From positions 1-15,878 of the forward strand of contig JADGJL010000670.1 of assembly GCA_027600665.1 (NCBI GenBank): 15,878 bases of DNA. The letters run 5' to 3'. The notes beneath the pieces are model-generated. The model was given only the letters and a program-made list of their open reading frames with translations, was not told the origin of the DNA and ran no database searches. Position numbers and translations under genes: made by a program. Every line of letters starts with the position of its first letter. Positions within the stretch are counted from its first letter, which is position 1. This document shows positions 8,640 to 15,878 of this stretch, piece after piece. The DNA is from Irineochytrium annulatum. Its lineage: Eukaryota; Chytridiomycota; Chytridiomycetes; Chytridiales; Chytridiaceae.

Positions 8640-11600
8640 ATGGCCCCCTCAACACCAGGAACACGATCCCCGGTGGCCGCCGCCTCGCCAACGCATTCCA
8701 CGCCCGCGCCGGGGTCGGCATCTGCTGCCAATGCCAGCCATTTCCGGGACCGGAGTCACGACGAGCAGCGGACCCCGCTGCTAGAACGGATCCCAAATCA
8801 CGACCCTCATGGCGACGTTGGCGGGGTCGATGACGACGACGATGACTCCTACAACTACCACGAAGCCCGGCGACACTACCAACACCACCACCCGCATCGG
8901 CAGGCCCTCCTCCGCAATTACGACGGCGGCGGCGCGCAGGATCACTACGTCCGCGATGACGAGAACTCGGACGACGACTACGAGGAGGAGGACGATCTGG
9001 AGGCGCCCCTGGTCCTGATTCCTCGGAAGCGGAGGCCCTTCCTCGAGATTTTAAAGTCCCACCTCCGCCCAACCTCGATCTTCTTTTTCATCCTCTTCTT
9101 CCTGGCGTCCCTGCCCGCGATCTGGTTGTTGCTGAGGAAGAGCCTGACGATGCCGTTGGCGGTGAAGGAACTGAGGGACACTTATGAGGAGGGGGCATTT
9201 TCGGCCGAGGCGGCCTGGAATCACCTGAAGATCATCTCGGAGCGGAGCCACGCGTACAACTCGGACGAAAACCTACTGGTCAGGAGTTTTTTGGTGGACG
9301 TGGTGGGCGAGTTTAAGGCACTCGCTGAGTCGAGGGACGCCGGGGGTGGGGAGGAGCACGAGCATGACGGGGATTCAGTTCGGGCGACGCCGAGGGGTAA
9401 GGATTACATTGAGGTGGGTAATTGTAACCGCTTAACGGCGTTGGGGTGATGCACGGGTCGGTTTTGATTGAAATCCTGTAGATAGCGCCGGATAACATCA
9501 ACGCGACCCTTGAATTGGCCAACCTGTTTTACGAATCCAACAGCGTCATTGTCCGCGTCCGCGGCACGAGCCCTACGCGCGAGGCCCTTCTCGTCTCGGC
9601 GCATTTCGACTCCACTCCCGTCTCGCACGGCGTGACCGACGACGGGATCGCTGTCGCGGCCATGCTGGAGCTCATCCGGACGCTTATCTACACCCCGCAG
9701 CTCGCGCACGACGTTATCCTTCTCTTCGACAACGGCGAAGAGATGAACTTGCTCGGCGCCGACGCCTTTACGCTGCACCCCTGGTTTAAGAATGTGAAAG
9801 GCTTCATCAACTTGGAAGGCGCTGGAGCTGCGGGGTCGACGCGGTCCGTACTCGTGCGAACGAATTCTTACGGGCTCGTGAAGATGTGGAAGCGATCCGC
9901 GCCGTACCCGCATGCATCCGTGATCGGGAACGACCTCCTTAGCATCGTAAAGTCCGACACGAACTACAGGCCCTTTTCGACCGTCGGGCGCCTCCAGGGC
10001 ATCGACGTGGCGTTTTACGCGAATAGATATCTCTACCACACGCCCAGGGACGACCTAAACCACTCGCAGCCGATCGCGATGCAGCAGATGGGAGATAACC
10101 TCCGAGCCATGGTTACGGCCGTTTGCGGGTCCGATCTTTTGTACCAGCTCGACTGGACGCCGCCGCTGCCGCGGAACGAGACGACGCTTCCACCGCCGAA
10201 CTTCGTGTACTACGACTTCCTAGGATCGTTCACTCTTACGACGGCCGCGTACTATAAGGGCGTCATGACGCTGGAGATCCTCGTCGTCCTCACCCTTTTA
10301 GCCGTCAAAATGTCCGTCGAGTATCGCAAGCTCGGCCCTCGAAGGCTCTTGGCGCTCTATGTCAAGCCGACCTTCGAAGCTTACCTCCTAATTTGGCTCA
10401 CCCTCCTCGCGTCGCTCTTCTCGACATTCGTCCTCTCGTCCATCAAGTCCTCCTTCAACCGCGCGTCCACGTACGCACGACCGCTCGTCAACGTTGCCTG
10501 GATCCTGCCGTGGACGCTCGCGACCTTCGCCGTCGTGCAGCTCCTCTGGCCCCGCATCGCGTTGCGACTCCGCCTCCGATCGCGTAGGATCGAGCTCGGG
10601 TCGCTCGAGGCCGGTGCATCCGTCCTCGCGCCTGCACCGGGAGCCCCCGTGCAACCCGGAGGGGGCGGCGGTGGAAGCCGGCGCGCGACTTCGGGCATTC
10701 CGATCGACAGGTGGATCCCGTACGGCCTGCTGGGCTTCTGGGTGACGCTCGTCCTCGTGGCGTTGGAGAGGTCGATGGCGGGCGTGCAAGGGTTGTACTT
10801 CTTATCGGACTGGGCGTTCTATAGCATTGTGGCGGTGGGCGTGACACAGGCGGCGGCGCCGCACGTGATGAGGTGGTGGAGGGCGGAGGTTAGGGGGGAG
10901 GTAAGCGGGTGGAGGGTTAAGGTTGTTGGGTTTTATATGAAGCATATGTGGGGCGTGCAGCTGCTGCCAAGCGCGGTGCCGACGCTGTTGACGATAGATA
11001 TTATGGAGGGGATGGTGTTGCTCTTCCCGCCACGTAAGTTTGTGTTGGGCCTCGATTGGTTTTCCCTTGTGCTAACGGACACTCTTCCGTTCTAGTCGCC
11101 AACGAGGGCTTGTCGGAGACGTTGATCGACATGATCTCCGCCCTGCTCCTCTGCCTTCTTTACATCAATCTTTTACCCGCCATCCATTTGACGTCCCGCC
11201 GGTTTATGGCGGCGTTCTTCTTTGTCATCTTCGTTCCACTCTACCTCACGGCCTGCTTCATCTTCCCCTTCACGGTTGACCGCCCTCACATTGTAAGCTT
11301 ATTCATATCATGGTTTATATATGCTAACGCGGACACAGTATACCTTCAAGCACACGTGGAACATCACTGACGCCGCGTCCGCCCTCAACTCCACCGCGGT
11401 TCTGACCAACGCCCGGACGCTCTCAAGCGGCCGCTTCCAGTCTCTCTCCCAGGCCCTACTTGCGACCACGCCGACGTGCGACGACTCGCTCGCCTGCACC
11501 TTCGACGGCTTGGAACCGCCGACCGTCGAGCCCGCGCCACCGTCGTCCCCGCCATCGGGCGGCGGCGGTGGTGGCGGTGGAGGGGAGGGCAGCCGGCGGT

Positions 11601-12232
11601 ACGACAACGCGACGGCGTTGATTGAGGTGATGGGCCTGTCGGCCGTACCGCTTGCCGGTGGTATTGGAAGGCTGGAGTTAAGAGGGGAGGTGGTGGGTTT
11701 GCCCGGGAGCAGGGTGTGCACGATCCTGGTCGGGAACGTGACGAGCCTCGGCGCGCCGTTGGGCGTCGAGGCGTTTTGGGTGGATCCGGAGAGCGAGGGG
11801 CGGTGGGTGGCGCCGCCCAGTACGCGGCCTGGGGCGGCTACAGCGGGCGGGGCGACAGGTACGCGGTGGGCGTTTGATTTAAGCAAAGGCGTGCATGTTT
11901 TACGAAGGGCGTTCGCGGAAGGTGCGGCTAGGAGGGTGAGAGTGCCCTTCAGGGCTGTGGTCGCGCGGCAACTTGATGGCGATGACGATGGTGCTGGGGT
12001 GGCAATGGCGGGCGTCGTGCGGCAGCGACGGCGGTTAGACGGGGGTGAGGACGACGGTGTGGGACCCAGGGACCGTGCGAGGATAACGGTGACGTGTTAT
12101 GTGGGTGAGGAGGGCGTGAGCGGGTTTTGGGACCATGTCGTCAAGGAAGGAGGGCTGCCGAAGTGGACGAGCCCAGCGCATGGGAAGTTTGGTGGCGTTC
12201 AAGTGTTTAAGGAGGTTGAGGTGGAGATTTAG
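8640..12232 (+). CDS. PFF1: Vacuolar membrane protease, peptidase M28 family (PFF1/YBR074W type)
   Basis: A multi-pass membrane metallopeptidase of the vacuole with a lumenal M28 zinc aminopeptidase-like domain. Exons are 8640-9413, 9482-11033, 11096-11292 and 11339-12232, totalling 3417 nt (1138 aa), with introns of 68, 62 and 46 nt. The cytosolic N-terminus is low-complexity and acidic (runs of D at about 64-69 and D/E at 108-120). TM1 is at 146-166. The catalytic domain has SAHFDS (His299), TDDG (Asp311/312), NGEE (Glu343/344), NLEGAGA (Glu370) and YHTPRDD (His444), so a complete dinuclear zinc site appears present. About eight further hydrophobic segments follow. A Gly run (about 920-928) lies in the C-terminal lumenal-type domain. 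Introns 2 and 3 carry clear TGCTAACG branch points. The length is in the range of fungal PFF1 proteins. The start is the first in-frame ATG, but its -3 base is C and a stronger out-of-frame ATG lies upstream. Substrates are unknown. Confidence 0.93.
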
Positions 12233-12249
12233 GATGGTAGAAGTTAAGG

Positions 12250-12316
12250 GAGCCTGAAGGCTCGATGTATGCCACCCTTTTTTTTCTTCTATTGCATATT
12301 AGCTTTGTTCATTAAA
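12250..12316 (+). terminator. 3' end region of the protease gene: hairpin, T tract and ATTAAA
   Basis: Eighteen bases after the protease stop is a perfect 5-bp hairpin (GAGCC-TGAA-GGCTC, 12250-12263). It is followed by a run of eight T (about 12280) and ATTAAA at 12311-12316, a common variant poly(A) signal. The ATTAAA is the more credible 3'-end signal. The hairpin plus T tract resembles a bacterial terminator only by chance. Confidence 0.4.
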
Positions 12317-12770
12317 TTGCTTAAGCACGTGTTTGTCACCCTTCGAATATTGTTTTGGTTTTTTTTGTTATTTCACTAACAGCTGCGTTTTTAGCACACG
12401 TATACGCTTGTTTACTTCCATTATTGAGTTTTACTTTGGCCATACCTTTTTCCATTTTTCCTTGGTTTTCTCATGCTATCTCACATAATTATTACACTTA
12501 CTGATGTATTTATTCTTTCCTGTGCAAATGGATCCAGAAGTCGAAGATTAAAAAAGGCCAATTTTGCGTTCCGATGACGATAATACTTGTTTATTTGTCG
12601 GCCACCATCCACGCTTGGACGTCTTACCTTCTAGCAGTTAGTTACTTCACCCCCTGCACACGACGTTTCCCTTCGGGGGCCTGAAGCTGCTTGTTCTTGC
12701 GATCTTTTTTTTATTATTGCGGTACAATCGGTTTGTCTCGGGGCCTCGTGCGTCGACGTTGACGAAGGCA

Positions 12771-12830
12771 CGCGACCGATCGGCTTGCGGTCGACCTCAC
12801 ATCGCGGTCATCGGGCCTGCGGTCGCGATG
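12771..12830. repeat. Cluster of overlapping inverted repeats (possible structured element)
   Basis: Three pairings compete here: CGACCG/CGGTCG (12773-12778 with 12788-12793), CATCGCG/CGCGATG (12800-12806 with 12824-12830) and CGCGACCG/CGGTCGCG (12771-12778 with 12820-12827). The octamer TGCGGTCG also occurs twice as a direct repeat. The element lies in a gene-free stretch. It could be a structured RNA, a protein-binding dyad or a consequence of CpG-rich composition; no family is recognised. Confidence 0.35.
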
Positions 12831-13266
12831 ACTCGTCGTATATTGGGCTCTGGATCGTCAGCTCGTTGCTTTCCAAGACAGCAGCGTACATTTGGCCGTG
12901 AATATTCGTTGATTAAGGGGTGGTAGGGGACGTTGACGCGCGATCTGGGCTCGCGGGCGTTCATCGCGACTTATGCCTGGTCGCCCTCCGCTCCTTCACC
13001 TTCATGCGTGTGCAATGGGGTTCCTGGGTCGCGATATTCAGACTTCCGCCAGGAAGCACTGAACCCGAAATGAGAAGTGGCCCAGATTCCAGCAGGCTGC
13101 GTGCTTCATTTTGCGAGCCATCGAAGAAATCCATGGAAAGCACTCCTGCTTCGCGCACGCCCCCATGGATCGTGCTGCACCATGGCAGGCGAGAACAAAC
13201 CCACCAGCCGAGGACTGCGCAGCTTGCTTCGCCAGCTGGTAATAAGTACTCGGCTTCAACAGTCCA

Positions 13267-13443
13267 CCAATGACATGCGGATAAAGGCGGACGAAGTGCA
13301 ACCGAGATTGCTTGACAGGCGACCAGTGGGATTTTCAGGCGACTTTACAAGTGATCAAAGCAGGGTCTCGGCGTCCACATCAGCCCATTGGATAGGATTG
13401 CAGCCAATGACGTGCGGTCCGAACAGATATTAAGTGATCAAAG
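13267..13443. repeat. Set of short direct repeats including a CCAAT/CRE-like motif
   Basis: Three pairs of direct repeats lie within 177 bp. CCAATGACATGCGG (13267-13280) and CCAATGACGTGCGG (13404-13417) differ at one base. AAGTGATCAAAG occurs exactly at 13349-13360 and 13432-13443. CAGGCGAC occurs at 13317-13324 and 13336-13343. The second 14-mer contains CCAAT and TGACGT, motifs bound by CCAAT factors and bZIP proteins in other fungi. No gene start is adjacent, so a regulatory role is only a suggestion. Confidence 0.35.
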
Positions 13444-13595
13444 GAGACTTTCAATTGTCGACCCCTAAGGCGGGTTCGTTTGAATTGTGAGAGACGGCAT
13501 CGGCGTGGATAAACCGCTGATCAGGCCGGTGGTCCATCCGCCACCCCCTGTCGGCTTCAGCGTTCGCGCCTGGGAAAAAGAAACGTCTCTTCCAC

Positions 13596-13622
13596 CTCTC
13601 GTGACCGAGAGCGTGATTTATT
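13596..13622 (-). terminator. Poly(A)-like AATAAA followed by a perfect hairpin
   Basis: Read on the minus strand, AATAAA (13622-13617) is followed five bases later by a perfect 6-bp stem with a four-base loop (13611-13596; CTCTCG...CGAGAG). It lies 51 bases beyond the stop of the minus-strand frame at 13673. That is the expected place for a 3' processing signal and is the main reason that frame is listed as a candidate gene. Confidence 0.35.
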
Positions 13623-13672
13623 AATATCATAAGAAACTACGTCGGATGACCCGTTAAACTGCAGTATCGCGC

Positions 13673-14080
13673 TTACACAACGTGTGGGGTGGTTAGCTGG
13701 GCAGGGTGGTCGTCGACGCGACATGTCCTCGTATGCAACTGCAATGCAACGGCGAACAGCAAGGTGGAAAGGTCGAGGGTCGACAGTCCGCGATACGCGA
13801 TGATGTCCTTTTGCAGGTCGATAGCGCCGCACCAATCCCCGCTCATCGCCTGTTGCTCTTTCAGTGCGCGGAGGGTGAAGGCTGGCGGGTTGCTCAGCAT
13901 ACTCGATGAATGATGATCAAAAACGATCAAAAGCCGCGGCCTGGAACCACCGTCCATGTTTCTGCTGATCTTCCCTGGATCCAGCGCTTCGATTTTTTTT
14001 AAATCCTTTCCGAGCTGCCTCAAATAACAAGCGACCTCCGAGTGAGAGCCTCCCATCGTCGACCCCAACAACGCATACAT
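13673..14080 (-). CDS. Unrecognised candidate protein, 135 aa
   Basis: I do not recognise this protein. The ATG at 14080 has A at -3. The N-terminal third looks helical and charged (SEVACYLRQLGKDLKKIEAL, about 15-34). A hydrophobic stretch follows (RLLIVFDHH, about 50-58), and another lies near 101-110 (DLSTLLFAVALQ). No signal peptide or known motif is evident. The frame is open for 28 codons upstream of the ATG, where it is acidic (DDGVSSDDEG), so a further 5' exon is possible. A 45-nt GTATGC...AAAG segment inside the frame could be an in-frame intron. Supporting evidence is the AATAAA plus hairpin 51 bases after the stop and the divergent position 124 bp from the kinase start. Against it, chance frames of this size are common in GC-rich DNA. 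Confidence 0.3.
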   Translation of the reverse strand: MYALLGSTMGGSHSEVACYLRQLGKDLKKIEALDPGKISRNMDGGSRPRLLIVFDHHSSSMLSNPPAFTLRALKEQQAMSGDWCGAIDLQKDIIAYRGLSTLDLSTLLFAVALQLHTRTCRVDDHPAQLTTPHVV

Positions 14081-14204
14081 CTTCGCATCGCGGATCGCAT
14101 CCGCCCACCGTCCTTCGTCATCCGAGGAGACCCCGTCATCGCATCCCGCCGCCGTCCATCCCCCTCATCACCACATCCGCGTCCCTCCCCCCGACATCCC
14201 GGCG
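14081..14204. promoter_or_regulatory. Possible divergent promoter of the kinase and the unrecognised minus-strand frame
   Basis: This is 124 bp of GC-rich DNA between two opposed start codons. It has no TATA box. It is a bidirectional promoter only if the minus-strand frame is a real gene; otherwise it is simply 5' flanking DNA of the kinase. Confidence 0.25.
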
Positions 14205-15793
14205 ATGCTCGCCTCCCCGCACCCTCCTCAGAATCACATCCAGCTCCGGACGGCCGGCGCCATTCAGCCGGCCGCCGCTGCGGCCGCGAAGTCGGCCCTC
14301 AACCAGGCGTACGGAAGCGCCGTGGCCCCCACGGCGGCGCGCCAGCAGCCAAGCCCCCGTTTGAAGCCGACGTCCGGACCCGCGACCAAACCCGCCTCCA
14401 CGCCAGCGGGGACGGCCGCCCCGACGTGCGTCGCCCAGAAGGCCATCCGACCGTCGAAGAAGCTCGCCATTAACACCGCCGCGGCGGTGAGGTGCCAGCG
14501 TGGTGAGTAGCTTGGGCGACGTGGTTGCATGTAGTATTGTCTGAGCGCGAAGCGCGAGCAATGAGTTGGCCAGTTGTTTGCTCTTCTCGTTATTTTGACT
14601 GTATTAGTTGCGAAAGGATGTGCTAAATAAATTTCCCACCAGCCGCCGAAAATGCTTTTCACGCTGAGCCCGTTCCGGAGAAGGTCTGCGCCGCTGGCTT
14701 CCTCTCCTCCAACCCCACGAAGCCCCAGCCTCAGCAGGTTCAGTCACCGACGCAGCAGCAGCAGCCGGGCGCGCCACAGCACCCTGCTTTCAGCGGCCCG
14801 CTGAACCCGAACTTCACGCGCCGTTACAACATCGGCCCCTGCCTTGGTTCGGGCGGCTTCGGTTTCGTCTGCTCGGCCATGCGCCACTCGGACGGCAGCG
14901 AAGTTGCTGTCAAGTTCATCCTTCGCGAGAAGGTGCCCGCCACCGCATGGGCGCGCGACGAGGTCCTCGGCGTCGTTCCGCTCGAGGTCTACATGCTCCG
15001 CCGCATCAACCACGTCAATATCATCCGTTATCTTGACTACTTCCCTGACACTCTTTACGTTATCCTCGTCACCGAGCTTCACGGGGGGAACTGGTCCACG
15101 GCCAATGCCACCACCACGTCCTCCACCTCCCCCGCTGTCGCCCCCGCGGCCAACTACCCTCCGCCGCCGCAGACCTTGACGTCTACGTCCATAATGTCCA
15201 CCTCGTCCGACCAGACCTGCGTCAACTCCCCGACGTCCTCTTCGACCTTCACCCACCCGCAGCTGGCGCGCCGCAACTCGTGCGACTTGTTCGAGTGCAT
15301 TGAGCTCATGGAGCGCTTCACCGAGCAGCAGGCTAAGCACGTCTTCCGCCAGATCGTTTCGGCCGTCGCCTACCTCGCCGCCCTGGGCATCGTCCACCGC
15401 GACATCAAGGACGAGAACATCCTCATCGACGACCACTTCAACGTGAAGCTCATCGACTTCGGGTCCGCCTCCTTCGCCGACTACTCCGACGGCCTCTTCC
15501 TCGGCACCTTGCAGTACGCCGCGCCTGAGGTTTTTGAGGGGAGGCGCCACCGTGGCCCTGAGGGGGACGTGTGGAGCCTCGGGTGCTGCCTGTACATCAT
15601 GCTGACCGGGGAGGTGCCGTTCGCGACGCCGCACGACGTTAAGTACTCGGCGCCGCAGATGCCGAGGCACCCGGCCGCGTGCAAGGCGTTTGAGGGGGAG
15701 TGCGGGGAGTTGATGAACAAGATGTTGGACAAGGACATGGGCAGGAGGGCCACGATTGCGCAGGTGCTCTCGCACGAGTGGCTGACGTACTGA
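14205..15793 (+). CDS. Ser/Thr protein kinase related to fungal PAS kinases (PSK1/PASK-like catalytic domain)
   Basis: Two exons, 14205-14502 and 14643-15793, are joined by a 140-nt GTGAGT...CAG intron (branch point TGCTAAA) and encode 482 aa. The N-terminal about 155 residues are Ala/Pro/Gln-rich and carry no recognisable PAS domain. The kinase domain is complete: glycine loop GSGGFGFV (168-175), VAVK (Lys190), alpha-C Glu214, HRDIKDEN (Asp353, Asn358), DFG (371-373), APE (393-395) and GDVWSLG. The HRDIKDENILI...VKLIDFGSASF and SCDLFECIE segments match PAS-kinase-like CAMK kinases best, a family linked to sugar and cell-wall metabolism. About 60 Ser/Thr/Pro-rich residues (249-310) are inserted after the hinge (ELHGG) and before DLFECI. 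The insert shows no convincing splice sites, so it is probably translated. The protein ends at the end of the catalytic domain. The 85 bp after the stop hold nothing recognisable. The start could lie further upstream if there is an extra 5' exon. Confidence 0.92.
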
Positions 15794-15878
15794 ATTTGCC
15801 CCTTGGCTTGATATAGGAGAGACTTGATTTAGATATTGGTCCGGTTGAAGAGACCCTTTAATGGACACTCGTTATATG

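Larger units (their letters stand above)
12317..13672. other. Intergenic DNA without recognisable genes
   Basis: The left part (to about 12720) is clearly more AT-rich than the coding DNA and full of T tracts. From about 12720 composition becomes GC-rich and CpG-rich again. Frames of 65-118 codons exist on both strands, but none resembles a known protein and they overlap one another. I see no tRNA, rRNA, transposase or reverse transcriptase signature. The hairpin cluster and short repeats found here are listed separately. Confidence 0.6.

Noticed and set aside
12250..12290. Hairpin plus T tract resembling a rho-independent bacterial terminator
   Set aside because: The surrounding genes have spliceosomal introns and eukaryotic families, so bacterial termination is not expected. 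The stem is only 5 bp, and the T run starts well after it.
13077..13433. 118-codon plus-strand frame in the intergenic region
   Set aside because: No recognisable motif, overlapping frames on the other strand, no start or 3' signals nearby; consistent with chance.
12233..14204. Possible mobile element in the 2-kb gene-poor stretch
   Set aside because: No terminal inverted repeats, target-site duplications, transposase or reverse transcriptase motifs are visible; only short repeats.
14744..15868. Long 374-codon minus-strand frame opposite the kinase
   Set aside because: It lies antisense to a kinase with all catalytic motifs, and its translation is low-complexity Arg/Val/Gly/Asp typical of GC-rich antisense shadows.

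Overview
The window looks like nuclear DNA of a fungus, probably an early-diverging (chytrid-like) lineage. Genes are interrupted by very short GT-AG introns, mostly 40-73 nt and clustered near 46 nt. Coding DNA is GC-rich while some intergenic DNA is AT-rich. An RCY1/Pof6-type F-box exocyst-like protein and a PFF1-type vacuolar membrane protease are fungal hallmarks. The lineage assignment is inference; no rRNA or tRNA is present to confirm it.

Layout. Three genes run leftwards on the minus strand: a ZIP9/Atx2-type metal transporter (1-1285, its 3' end outside the window), an RCY1/Pof6 F-box recycling protein (1550-4735, 6 exons, 975 aa) and an LSH/HELLS/DDM1/Irc5 SNF2 chromatin remodeller (4889-8155, 9 exons, 962 aa). 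A 484-bp divergent intergenic region (8156-8639) separates the remodeller from a plus-strand M28 vacuolar membrane protease (8640-12232, 4 exons, 1138 aa). About 2 kb follow with no recognisable gene. This stretch has an AT-rich 3' flank, a GC-rich hairpin cluster, short direct repeats and, near its right end, one unrecognised minus-strand frame (13673-14080) that has a poly(A)-like signal and a hairpin just downstream. The last gene is a plus-strand PAS-kinase-like Ser/Thr kinase that lacks a visible PAS domain (14205-15793, 2 exons, 482 aa).

All exon-intron structures were deduced by hand from splice motifs, frame continuity and family similarity. For the four complete recognised genes the summed exon length is a multiple of three with no internal stop. 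The genes do not form an obvious pathway. Membrane traffic and metal or vacuole homeostasis (transporter, RCY1, protease) sit beside a chromatin factor and a probable nutrient-sensing kinase, as expected for ordinary compact fungal housekeeping DNA.

I found no mobile element, CRISPR array, tRNA or rRNA, and no clear evidence of a new biological system. The points most worth checking are the in-frame junction of the remodeller and RCY1 genes across a single amber codon, the ATGA-overlapping mini-uORF on the metal transporter, the in-frame or weak-donor introns of the remodeller, and the two small unrecognised frames.
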